Shown here: in pieces, positions 44,263 through 55,400 of the stretch
How the letters are laid out: each line of letters opens with the position of its first letter
Position numbering within the stretch: the first letter of the stretch is position 1
NCBI GenBank assembly: GCA_900660155.1
Contig: CABFPE010000049.1
Coordinates: forward strand, 346,045-410,044
Reading direction: 5' to 3'
Length of the DNA stretch: 64,000 nt
From: Hofstenia miamia
Taxonomy: Eukaryota > Xenacoelomorpha > Acoela > Hofsteniidae
Program-made: the position numbers and the translations under genes
Notes under the pieces: model-generated
The model's database searches: none
What the model was told of the DNA's origin: nothing
What the model saw: only the letters and a program-made list of their open reading frames with translations

Positions 44263-45709
44263 TAGGGTGTGTCAAAAGTAGCTTGACTTTCCAAATTACA
44301 ATAAATTTTTATTTATATGAAACCAAACAATAATATTTGTAAGTAAACAAACTTTAATAAGGTGAATTACAGATATATTATGCAAAAGTTCAAATACTCC
44401 TCCATTCTGCTCAATAGTAAGTTCACATCTTGGTATCATATTCTGGACAGCTCGATGAAATTCATCAATGTTAAGTGAATCAACTTCTTGTATGATCCTC
44501 CTTTTTAAATCATCCAGGTTGGTTGGAGTGTATGTATGATATACCCGTGACTTTAGAGTAGACCACAAATAAATGTCAAGTGGACTCAGGTCAGGTGATC
44601 TAGGAGGCTATTCATGATCAAAAGCTCTGCCAATAACACGCTCAGCTGGCAACTGATAACAGACTGCATTTTTTGTTTCTGTCTTAGTTGTGGAAACATA
44701 TGGTCACGGAGCATACTGGTGTAATTATCCTAGTTTACTATACCCGGAAAGAAAAATGGCTTCAGCACATAATTTGCACTGAATGCCATCCACTCACATA
44801 ATTTTTCAGGTTGCAAGCCTTCTGTTATTACTTGCCGAGGATTCTCAGAATCCTATATGGTACAATTATGACGGTTGACCATTTGATACATTGGAAAATT
44901 TCCTCGTCTGACCAAAGCACATTATTGAGAAATTAGCAATAGCTAAAATCCATTTTGCAAATTCGAGACGATGATGATAGTCTGATTCAATAATAGTTTG
45001 ATGCAAGGCAATTTTGTATGTCCGCATACCACATGCTTTAAGAATTTGACAAAGACTTTTCTTTGGAATTGTAGTAGCTGCAGCTATAGAAGAAGAACTT
45101 GCATGGCCATGCACATTTGTATCTTGTAGAGTTTTCAGCGCACTCATTACCATTGGTTTCCAGTCACTTTGGAGCAATGGCTACCTGATTTAGCAGCATT
45201 GTGCAAGGATTTTGTCTTTTCAAATTTTCTTATCATGTTAGTAACATCTGTAATAGAAAAAATGACTTTGTGAAGATGGTGTGCTGTTTTGTATGCATGT
45301 AATGCCGCTGTTGCACTTTCTCCATTTTTGTAGAATAAATTTAATATTTCCAGTCTAGTGTCTAAATCCATGTCTAAAGTTAATTAGTACTGGNCTTTTC
45401 AAATTTTCTTATCATGTTAGTGACAACTGTAATAGAAAAATGTCTTTGTCAAGGTGGTGTTATGTTTTTTATGCACGTAATGCCGCTGTTGCACTTTCTC
45501 CATTTTTGTAGAATAAATTTAATATTTCCAGTCTAGTGTCTAAATCCATGTCTAAAGTTAAAAAGTACTAGAAAAATAACAAAATGGTTGTGCATAACAT
45601 AAATTCCCTTTATATCGTTATAAAATGACGAAATATTTCATCATATTTTCTTTGATTGGTTGAATTTTTTTAGTTAATTTAAAAGTCAAGTTACTTTTGA
45701 CACACCCTG
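44263..45709 (-). mobile_element. Mariner-like transposon, catalytic segment deleted
   Basis: Terminal repeats read AGGGTGTGTCAAAAGTAGCT at the left and AGGGTGTGTCAAAAGTAACT inward from the right. On the - strand, 45371-45147 encodes the N-terminal helix-turn-helix (DTRLEILNLFYKNGESATAA). 45177-44866 encodes the linker (GHASSSSIAAATTIPKKSLC, HHRLEFAKWIL), and about 44640-44296 the end (PRSPDLSPLDIYLWSTLKSR). The last catalytic residue is D in PLDIYLW, as in DDxD mariner relatives. Between QKQKMQSVI and LPAERVIGRAFDHE the block expected to carry the second D is missing, and stops interrupt the frame. The N-terminal part is duplicated around the N at 45394. Confidence 0.75.
45213..45575. repeat. 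Direct duplication either side of a single N
   Basis: 45214-45393 and 45395-45575 are near-identical copies of the mariner N-terminal region (both begin CTTTTCAAATTTTCTTATCA and include CCATGTCTAAAGTTAA), separated by one N at 45394. This is most simply two overlapping contig ends placed side by side. Confidence 0.75.
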
Positions 45710-45714
45710 CATAT

Positions 45715-46054
45715 ATATACGAGGAGCGAATCCAGAAATTTTAGTTAGGAGGGGAGTGCACGTCCTAAAATTTTTTAAGTACATATATTATCAATTTTGC
45801 ATAAATGCATTACTTATGCATTTTCTTACAATCATGAAAACCCAAATTTTTTGAAATCTTGCTGAAGCTACAAAATACAGAGCACGAAGAAAATAATTTG
45901 ATCTAATCAATGTAGCGTGCGCTGGCCACACCACCCTTCTAAATCCGCCATTACTTACATACATATATAAAATGATGAATAATTTAAATAGTTTTGATTG
46001 GCTAACAAAATATTGACATATTTTACAAGTTCTTTTCTCATTAATTTGAAGCAA
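45715..46054. other. Upstream flank of transporter B
   Basis: AT-rich, with no other gene. Just before the ATG the sequence TTCTTTTCTCATTAATTTGA ends in AAG at about 46051, four bases before the start codon. That is a plausible 3' splice site (5' UTR intron or spliced-leader addition), not proven. Confidence 0.35.
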
Positions 46055-46329
46055 ATGAATCAAACGACAACTATTATTGGTTTACTGGGTTTAGTTTTTG
46101 TCTTCTGCGCGGAAGGAATAAATGAATCAATTATTGGTCCGGTCTATCCTTTGTGTGCGATGAAAGTTCATGGAACATCCCAAACAACGGTTGCGTTTAC
46201 CTTAGCACTATACCCCATGGGGCAAGCTTTCGCCTCACTCCTTTTGATGATTTTGAATTGTAAGAAGAACATCAGACAACTCTTCATTCTTGCAGCAATC
46301 ATGTCGGCACTTTCAATGATAGTGTTCGG
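46055..46329 (+). CDS. SLC18B1-like MFS transporter B, exon 1
   Basis: This exon encodes the first 91 codons plus two bases of the second transporter. I take the ATG at 46055 rather than the upstream in-frame ATG at 45998, because MNQTTTIIGLLG aligns with MNRLTAYLGLLG of paralogue A and the exon then has the same 275-bp length. TM1 is followed by NESIIGPVYPL and HGTSQTTVAFTLA, close to A; the two are roughly 60 percent identical by eye over this exon. The donor is GTATGC after TTC-GG, giving FG-LVDSL when joined to 49674. The TM2-TM3 loop reads LLLMILNCKKNIRQ, without the acidic and arginine residues of MFS motif A. The frame is intact. Confidence 0.82.
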
Positions 46330-46676
46330 GTATGCTTACTACTATATAAGCACATAAACATATATATATACATAAATCCTTGAAATTTTTCAGACTAGCG
46401 TATCTTTATACTTGCTACCTCCATAGTAAGCATATTTAAGTTTGACCAAATACTGCATTAGCAAAGACCGAAAAATAGTTATTTTTGGGAAAAAGTGCGA
46501 TTCCCGCCAAATGACATAGAAATTTCGGACGGTTTGTCGCCAAATGTAAAGTTTTTGCATTTTCCATAGCAAAAAGTGGCGAATTTATATATATATATAT
46601 ATAGTATTTGTTTAAGTTGTATTCTTTTCAATAATATAACTTTTTCTCAAGTAATTGCTGCATTCACTCTTTTACT

Positions 46677-47380
46677 CAGAGATAGAATCGGATCCAATAT
46701 TTTAAGATCAGATTTGAAACTTCAAGCTCCGGATCCGAATTTTTAAAAAATTTTAGTTTTCAATCAAAAACGGATCTGAATTTAATTAAGTATTCTAACA
46801 ATAAATTAATATGGACTTAAAAATATTTATGGGTTTTTAAATGCGAATAAAAAATTTTTTGATTGAAGAGCATCCCAAATTATACCAGTATTTTTACATT
46901 TTGGCAGTGTTTGCAAAAGCTAAGTTATTACACTTGCCTCTCTGTGTTCTGTGCTTTTTCTTTGACATACATATTAGAGAGATTAGAGAGAATGTATTTC
47001 AAAATTCTGCTCTTCGATTTGCAAGGTTGTACAAACAAATTTTTTGTTTGCTTTACTATTTTATCATTATTTGATGGCTAACATGAATCGCATTTTCAGA
47101 TTTGAGGTATTGGTCACCAATTTTATAAGTTATTGGAAAGAATAACGTGGAACCTGTTGTATGAAAAATGAAATTCAATTACAAAATTTCACTTAGTTTT
47201 AGATTATTAAACTAGCATTCAGTGTAAAAATGTGCGTAATTTATGAAATGAACAAATACACAAGTTTTAAAATTTTTTGGATCCGAAACAGATCCGAAGT
47301 TTCTCAAAATGAAGATCAGATTTCGTATTCGATCCGATCCTATCAGAACCGATCCGAGATCCGATCCGATTCCATCTCTA
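46677..47380. mobile_element. hAT-like non-autonomous element
   Basis: 704 bp with CAGAGATAGAATCGGATC at the left and TAGAGATGGAATCGGATC inward from the right, 16 of 18 bases alike. The 8 bases outside (CTTTTACT and GTTCTACC) agree at five positions, consistent with a worn hAT target duplication. Subterminal GATCCGA-type motifs are repeated near both ends, as is common where hAT transposase binds. No transposase is encoded. Confidence 0.65.
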
Positions 47381-47479
47381 GTTCTACCTGCTACAAAACA
47401 AGAATGCCTTTCTACATTGCATGTGATAAAAGACAATCAATGCTAACCACTATAAGCTGAAACACAATGTGATCACAAT

Positions 47480-48654
47480 GTTCAAATGAAAAATTCTCAA
47501 GTAATTGTACATCATGTAGGAAAACAATTCTACAGAAACAAAATTAGACGGTCAATATGTAAGAGCTTTTTTCACCAAATGTGTAGAGAGATCCCAGGTT
47601 CTGTTATTGACTTTCTTAATACAAAACAAAAAATAAATGACAACAACGTTTCCCAGATTGCGGCGGATGTCTCTCATTTGAGTAAGAATGTTGGTTCCGC
47701 TGTAATCTAAATGAAAAAGTATTCTGACATTATCAAGACTGCCTCGGTAAATAATACGGTAAATGCTAATTCGGAAAATATACGCAATTCAGAAATCCGT
47801 AAAAGACGAATCCCTGAAAATGGAAAAGCAACTTCAGGTGCATCTGAAGGAAAAGAAAATTACTGATGATTTTAATGAAAATCAATTGTATGATGTAATT
47901 AGAATTGGAAAATACAAGAAAAGCAAAATGAGGGATTAATTAAAAGAGGATATTCATACCAAAATTATCTTAACCAAATGTTAGCGAATTGAAAACGAGT
48001 ATCCCCTTGGTTTCGATCCATAATTTTCTAAGGGTTTAAATTAACAGAAACAGAGACTGAAAATGTAGCATTGTACACGCGGAAAAGACGAGAATGTTAA
48101 TAGAGAAAGAATGTGAAAGAAGGATTTAAGAATAATAAACTACAGGAAATTAAAAATGGGTTGACATCCATGAAAATTGAACTTTAGTATCTATGAAATC
48201 ACTATCATTGATATTTACATTTAATGTTAATTCTATACAAGGAAGAATTTTAGAAGTGGAATGTTATATAGAAATAAATCGTTTATGTTGTAAGCCTACA
48301 GGAAACCAAGTTGCATTCTGAGATTCCCATTGCTAAAATAGAAATTACTACTGTTTTAGACAGGATAGAATGACAGGGAATGTTCTAGAAACCCGTGGGG
48401 AGAAATGACTAGACAAATGTTTCTATAAGCTACCTCCAAATCGTTCGAAAGAAACTGATCCTAAGTTTTATTATTTCAAAAGGTACCACCAATAGGCAAC
48501 TACAATATTTAATATCATCTAGAAACTAAGCTTATTCCAAAAACTTAGAAATATATACAAGAACTATGAGAATGATTTATTATATAATAAGTTGAAAATA
48601 AGAAATAAGTTGTGCAAAAGAGAATGGGATGATCTTAATGAAAATAAAGATGTA

Positions 48655-48660
<6 letters not shown>
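47480..48660 (+). mobile_element. Probable decayed LINE 5' region
   Basis: About 47850-47930 reads ENQLYDVIRIGKYKKSK, similar to the RRM-like block of LINE ORF1 proteins. About 48215-48260 reads FNVNSIQGRILEVECYI, which resembles the opening of a LINE endonuclease domain. Stops and frameshifts are frequent, and the piece ends at a (TA)n tract (about 48657). It is weaker than the LINE calls at the start of the window. Confidence 0.4.
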
Positions 48661-48685
<25 letters not shown>

Positions 48686-49673
48686 TGTTTGCAAAAGTAT
48701 TAAAGATTTGAAAGATGCTATATAGTTGACAGTTTGAATGATGATTTTAATATATAAAAAATATATAATAAAATATATTAATGTATGTATACTGCAGTAG
48801 TAGTGTTCCCACAAATGAGCCATCGCAAAAGTAATATAAATTGTGCATTAACTCTTGGAGATATCCACTTAAGAAATCCTGTAAAAGGGTAGCATTTTTG
48901 TGGCCTTAACGTTTTAATTGTTAAGCCCTGTTTTGGTCCTTTTAATTTGTTCGAACCTAAATAAAAAATAATTGAGCACATTTCACTAATTACAAAATAA
49001 TAATTTACAAAAAGCATACTTTTGAAACATAATTCCAAATTATGAAATATATGGAAAATATTTTGAATTGTAGGCAACTTTCAAAAGTTCGTTAGCTTCA
49101 CCTGAATAAGGATCCAGCTGACTTCTCCTGACTTTTCATGAAATTTCTGTCCACACTGGACCTTGTTTTTCAAAAATCTGACCCCTAAACCAGAAAAAAT
49201 CGAAAAAATGAAGACATAATTCGGGTAAACTTAGCGGTTGCTCTTATAGACTCATTTGCTTTGCAAATCCCCTCAAGTAGGATTTTGATCCTTCACATAC
49301 CAGGGATTGCTTACATTGATTGATAAATAAAATCCAAGCATCTCTATAAAATTTATTAAAGTAAATATTCTTAGAATTTTAATTTTTTTGTTTCGCATAA
49401 AATTCTTTAAAAACTATATTTTGGCGATACTTATTTTGTGTTAAGTCTTGCCAAGTTGACTAGCAATTTTAGTTAGAAGATTTTCCATTTCATGTGTATA
49501 TTTACGTAATTACAATGGGTTTTTTGTGTGTGTGTTTTGTGATTGACTTTGAAAATAATTATTTTATGTCATAATATACAATTCAAACTATTATTATTTA
49601 TTTACCATAAATTTTCTAGACTTTTTGTTTATAGAAATGTAATAGATAACCAATTTCATACATTTTTGTTTAG

Positions 49674-50667
49674 ACTTGTGGATTCCCTGAAAACTTTGTT
49701 CAGTTATAATCTACTTAACCTAATCATTCGTTTCTCTATTGGGACTAGTACTGGTCTGATATGGTCATTAGCGTTTACAATTACAAATAGTTTCTTTAAG
49801 GAATTTGGAAAGAAAGTATCAAATGCATTTATCCCATTTTTCTACTTTGGAATAACAATTGGACCTCAGATTTCACTCTTTTTTTCAAAGAAGTTTTCTT
49901 ATCCAACAACATTTTATATTTGTGGAGTATTAGAGATTCTATTTTTGATTCCAAGTTTAGCAATGTTCTGTCAAAATCCAAAATCCAAGCTAACGAATAT
50001 CAGTGCTTCAGAGAAACACGAATTCTCAAATTTCAAATTTCTAAAGGATGTTCGTGTAATTGTTTTGTTAATGAATACGTTTTATGCAAACACTACATAC
50101 GGATATTTTGATGGAATTTTAGCTGATTTTTTAAAGAACACATTGTTTTTTAGTGACAATCAATTAATTATAGCTTATCTTCTTTGTTCAATACCTCTAA
50201 TACCATCAAGTCTATTCTTTGGATGCTATGTGTCAAACAAAGGTTATAGTTTCATTGTAGTATTAACTTCTATCATGCTGTATTGTTTGACCACTGTGCT
50301 CATTTATCTTACGCAGTATTTTGTAGTGTTGCAGAATTTTTACGTTATAACTGGAATTTTCTCTCTTCTATACGCAGCTAGAGGTTCTTTTATTACAGCA
50401 TGCTTCCCAGCCCTAAATATTTACATTGACAGAAGCTTTCCTTCACAAGACAGTATGTCAATATCTACATTTGTAGGCACTTCACTTATTTTTTTTGGAG
50501 TGTCTGGTATTATGTTCGGATCCATGTTCTATATTGGAGTGCTTAAAGCATTTTTTGGAATTTATTGGAGTTTGTTTGGCATTGCTATATCAGGGCAAGT
50601 GTTTATGCTGTGTTTTGCTTACGCATTTATTATTAATTCAAATTTCTCAATATTTTTAAAATACTGA
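49674..50667 (+). CDS. SLC18B1-like MFS transporter B, exon 2
   Basis: This exon encodes the rest of transporter B; with exon 1 the protein is 422 residues. It starts at the acceptor (GG|A-CTT-GTG giving G-LVDSL). The segment GTSTGLIWSLAFTITNSFFK aligns with the TM4 region of SLC18B1, GITIGPQISLF carries the TM5 G-x3-GP signature, and FLKDVRVIVLLMNTFYANTT begins the second half. The last helix is AYAFIINSNFSIFLKY before TGA at 50665. Compared with A it is three codons shorter, the difference lying mainly in the central loop. Conservation is high across helices and loops, so both copies appear to be under selection. A candidate ATTAAA lies at 50775. The substrate cannot be inferred from the sequence. 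Confidence 0.86.
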
Positions 50668-52637
50668 AGAATTTTCTGTTCTATTAATGGATAAATGTTA
50701 CTTATAATTAGTTACTTGAATTCTAAGCTTCTTCAAACCTCAATACAAGTGCATTTTAGTGTACACTTGCATTTATTAAAGACATGTAGGTAAGTGCAAA
50801 ATTATATTTGTAAACTTTTAGCAATTGAAATTTGAATGATGGTTTCAATAGGTTCCATTTTGACGTGTCTTAGTCCAAGATACTTGAAGTAGAGTCATTC
50901 AATATTTTTTTAAGATATTGATGTTTTCAAAAATTTTTTAAAAATCAGAGCAATTTCTTTAACATATAAGAGAACTAATATGTAATTGTAGGATGTCCGA
51001 CAGAATATTCCTGACAAGAATTGATCGCAGATGTGGATGTAGTCAAAATTAAGATTTGATTTAAACCTATTTTGTCTGTTGAATTCCAAGGAGTTGAACC
51101 AGTTCCATAATAAAATTATTTCTGTTAGGAAATTTCACTATGCAACTTCGAAAGGTATTAAATCTATCCATCCTCTACAACATGAAATGACACGATGACT
51201 CTTTATTACTATGATGACATCATCCTCTTTGAAATCTAGGTATGGAAAAATTGATTGATTTTTTTTTGAACTTTTCGACATTTTTATATAATAAGTTTAA
51301 TGATGCTTTCTGAGTTTTCAAAATCTTATTAGTGTATTCATGGGAGACTCTGTACTTTGCAAACTATATATAATGTCGAAATGGGAATCAAAACTGAGTG
51401 TTCAAAATTTTGAAAATATTAATGAATAAAGTTCATATAGCAAGAGAAAAGTGAATGAAATTACTTCACATTTTGTCAGAATACTTCCTATGCTATAAAA
51501 ACAAAAGTCAGGAAACACAGAGACAGCTGGATGTCCAAAAATTTGATATTAAAATAGCTTAGAGAAGAGGGCAAAATCAACACTCTGTTGCAAAAAAGGT
51601 TAACTTAGCAAATTTCACATTCAAAAAAATTGAAGATGATATTTCTCCAATTTTAAAGTGAGCATAATTTCTTCCTTTGAATTTTCTGATGCAGTGAAAA
51701 TATATTCAATTACATTTCTGAAAAACTCATCAAGTCACCTGCCAAATGGCTAATCTTGAAGAAATTGCAGACCTTTTTAGAGTCTAACTTTTGCCTCTGA
51801 CAATGTCATATGCATTATGTGTCTGCCAAAAGCATGATGTCGAACATAAAGTGTAAGAAAACATTGAAATAATAGAAGTCTTGCTATGAAATAATTGCAG
51901 AGTCAAAAATTTATCCTCATATTAAATATTTAGAAAAAACTCTGATTTTTTTCAAATTTCTTGAATATCATTATAGCCGAAGCAGACTTATGTTTTAAGA
52001 ACTAATGTGTTAGGTTTACTGTTTTTGAACTTTCAAAATTATATGTTCATGAAAGAAAGGCCTTTTGCAACAATTTTTTTAGGACGAAAATAAATCTGAT
52101 AAAAATTGAATCATCCAAAATGTCAAAACAAAGTTACCCCAAACTTAGACTATTGACGTTTTTGTTGAATCTTGATAAGCAAAGTTAGGATGATTCCCAT
52201 ATTGTGCAGACAAAAGGTACTTAAAAAATGTCAGAAAATATCAGGTTCTTCCATTGCTAATAGAGATGCAAATTTCAACATTGTAATGGTATTTGCATAA
52301 GATTTCATGACCAATATTTCAGAAACTTCTGAATAAATTCTTACAAAAAATTGTGAATATATTGTTTTTCATGCTGAATACGATTTTCGTGTTATATGTT
52401 ACATACCATGCATATTTGCTAACATAGTTTTAGTGGAGCCCCTTTGCAGGGTTACAGGATAAAATAAAATTGCATATATAAAAATTGAGGAGAAATTTGA
52501 ATTCACAATCCTAAAATTAACCCAATTGCAAAAAAATCAAAGCTTTAGTGTTCATCACTGTAAAGAGAATTTGTTCAGTTAGGTGTCCGAAAACTTTTGA
52601 TTGCTACTTGCCTTGAAGTTAACTATAATATAAAAAA
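50668..52637. other. Long non-coding region downstream of transporter B
   Basis: After a candidate ATTAAA at 50775-50780, this is AT-rich sequence with many stops in all frames. Phrases such as ATGTCC recur near 50995, 51531 and 52583, but I could not align the surrounding bases convincingly. No gene was recognised. Confidence 0.4.
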
Positions 52638-52880
52638 GTTACAATTGAGCAGAAACGATTGAAAAAAGTACTAATTCAAAATTGAACTTAATTTGAAAAT
52701 TTAAAATTTTTGTTGAATTTGGCAGATTTATATGTTTATTGTTATCATTTATAAACAAGACATTCTTTCAAATTTCTAATAAATGTTTGTTTTGAATATA
52801 TTTGACAGGATATCAAAGATATCTTTCTGCCTCTTGTTGGGCTTGTGTACTTTCAAACAGCAATGATTGAACTTCTTAGG
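52638..52880 (+). repeat. Dispersed repeat, copy 2 (partner at 35410)
   Basis: It aligns with the reverse complement of 35410-35660 over its full length, including AATTGAGCAGAAA against TTTGAGCAGAAA, and AGACATTCTT, AAATGTTTGT, CAAAGATATC and GTTGGGCT. It is non-coding and of unknown family; the partner may extend further than I could trace. Confidence 0.65.
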
Positions 52881-52929
52881 TACATAAAGTTGTTGTTTTA
52901 TTTATAATAATAATGCTTTGCTATTAAAA

Positions 52930-53100
52930 CCTACTGTTTGCCACCAATTGGTCATTATTGGCTCACCAATGGCCCATCAATGGGTCATTGTCGGGAAAAT
53001 ATCACTGATCAATTAATTCCCCAGCGGTCATATGCCAATAATGGCCGTCAATGGCAACTTCATTGGCGATTGTCAGTCCATTAATGGCTTGCTATTTTGG
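52930..53100. repeat. ATTGG/CCAAT-rich repeat patch
   Basis: Short motifs such as CCAATTGG, CACCAATGGCCCATCAATGG and CCAATAATGGCC recur in both orientations over about 170 bases. This self-complementary style suggests the end of a small DNA transposon; no partner end was found. Confidence 0.4.
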
Positions 53101-53197
53101 TAGGCACTCAGTTGATATGGATATCACTTCAGTACTTAAGGATTACTGGTATTGTTAATTTACACAGATCAACTTTTGAGGGGACTATAAAGCTCCA

Positions 53198-53833
53198 CAG
53201 GGTCTCTTGGGGACAACCAAGCCTGGAAATGGTTCAAATTTTTCGGAAATACTCAAACCCAACCCAAATAATATGTAGACCCAATCCAACCTGACCTAAA
53301 TCGTATTCCTAAATTGACCTGATTTGCTCATTTGGGCTTGTCAAGGAATTACTCATTTCAAAAATATTTGATAAGTCTGAAAGCAATTCCAAACTTAAAA
53401 CTAACAAAATAAATTTGTTATGAGAGTATAACAAAATATAGCAGCAAGAAAAAGGCTATCTCTCAATCAGCCTTTGATCATTTATTGAACATGCTTGCAC
53501 TCCAAACAGAAAAAAATTTACTTAACAGCTAAACTCTGAAAAATACAAGTTAATGCTCAAGGCAGCCTAAATTTGTCCCAATGGAAATTTTGACGGAAAA
53601 CGTCAACAATGTCACCAGAACAAAATGTATATGTGATTTCACACATAACTTGCTAGCCAGTAGTGGAACATTAAAATGTTTGCTGTGCATTGGTTGTCAT
53701 ATGTAACAAAAGGGCCACATTAATGTTAAAACATGTACTTGTAATCAGTCAAATATATTAAATGACTCTATTTAAAGAAAAAATCTTCCACCTGACCTGG
53801 ATCTGACAAAGATCTGATCCACTTCCACCCCTG
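53198..53833. mobile_element. Weak candidate hAT-like element
   Basis: The right end read inward, CAGGGGTGGAAGTGGATCAG, looks like a hAT end, and a CAGGG lies at 53198. AACCCAACCC- and GACCTGA-type motifs occur near the ends. The flanking 8 bases do not match well and the left end is a poor partner, so the borders are tentative. Confidence 0.3.
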
Positions 53834-55400
53834 AGGACAAACACTGGCAGACCCATCTGATGTGATTGTAAAAAAGTAAAGAATTCAATTTGTGGTTCAA
53901 GAAATTCATAAACTAACTGGAATTATTGTGGATACCTAGAAAGAAGCAATACTTAGCATTGTTCTGAGGAATTCTTGTCCAGTTATGGCTCCAATCCTGA
54001 ATGCCGCTAAGATGCAACTTCATCAACATGGTGCTTGACAGTATGTCACATGCACAGTGGACAAATTGTCAAAAGTGATATTAACTAATGAAGTTCTAAT
54101 CAACAAAAAATCTATCTCTTTGCAAAGGAATCTCATTTAATCAAGTATTAAACCTATATTTGAACTTATAGGAATGCATCCTGGGAGTAGATCACCATTC
54201 TGCATGAAGTTATCAAAATTCAGCCACTCAGAAAGTAATCAAATAGAGATGCATTGAATGAATAAATTTACAGCTTTCAGTATCCATGCATTGCACATTT
54301 CTACAGAAAGGCCCTGAAAATTCATCAAATCTAACTTAAATTGACACCATTGTTCATTATATGATCAGATTGTCCTTAATGCCAGTGCCAGATATGAATC
54401 TGATTGTCATTTTGGGTATTCTATTGATTATTAATTTTATATGTAGAATAAATTTTCATTTGTAGAATAATGTAGAAGACAATGCTAGTCAGTAACATAA
54501 CCAAAGAAACTGTGAAATTGTCATATAAACTTGAGAAATTCACAATAAGATTCATAACAACAATAACTAAACTAATATAAACATTAGTATTCTAGTGATT
54601 GCATTTTTGGATCTTCATAAGACATTCAACATCAACCATTCCTAATAGGAATCATCTAAATATTTATTTCACCACCATATTCAAACTATGATGATAAAAA
54701 ACCAACAAAAACTAGACTGAAAACTGATTAAAATTAAAACTGAAAGCAATATTAACAAGAGTTCATTATTCATAATCACCTACATGTAATTGCTCATTTA
54801 ATTTTGCAAGGGAACTCATGTGCAAGTTGTAAACATTAAGCAGGTAATAATTTATGAAACTGTAATAAATTCTTGAGAGACTTGTAGCAAACACACAATA
54901 TAATTCGTCTTACTCCAATTGTGTTTAATCTTCTCTAATTTATTTATATGCTAACCCCTTTTAAATTTCGTCATGGATTTTAATTCAATAATTTCTGCTT
55001 AAGATCCAGTGACAATTTGGGAAGAAACTGCACTGGGTCTGGGGCGACAAATAGCACCTTAACAGTGACAGCCTGACGTGATTCTGAGCAAATTGGAGTG
55101 TCCGCTGAACTCTCTACTCCCTTCTGCCAAAGTGTGCAGGTGAATAGAAGCCTAGAAATGTATTCTGGTCATGAAGCTTGTGTGCACACCAAAGTGGTCA
55201 TCTGATTACCTGGTGATTGTGACATGGTACAGAATTGTTACCTGTTATCTTATTGTATTTGGTTTTGTTCTTTCTATTTAGCGTGAGCCAGCTGGGATAG
55301 TTGTTTACCCTGGCTGTGAAATGACTTCACTACCAACTTTCCTCTTATGTTTTTTAACACTGTGATTTTGTGCTCTGAAGCTGTCACTGAGCTGACATTA
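53834..55400. other. Intergenic region, nothing firmly recognised
   Basis: No gene motif seen. From about 55000 the base composition becomes less AT-rich, leading into the gag-bearing fossil; part of this may be its leader or terminal region, but no long direct repeat was found to prove that. Confidence 0.35.

Larger units (their letters stand above)
46330..49673 (+). other. Phase-2 intron of transporter B
   Basis: The donor is GTATGC at 46330 and the acceptor TTTTTGTTTAG ends at 49673. Position and phase match paralogue A, but length (about 3.3 kb) and contents differ: a hAT-like element and LINE remains. 48690-49660 shows nothing recognisable. Confidence 0.75.

Noticed and set aside
45998-46054. 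Upstream ATG of transporter B adding 19 residues
   Set aside because: The extension is absent in paralogue A, and a plausible splice acceptor lies between it and the aligned ATG at 46055.
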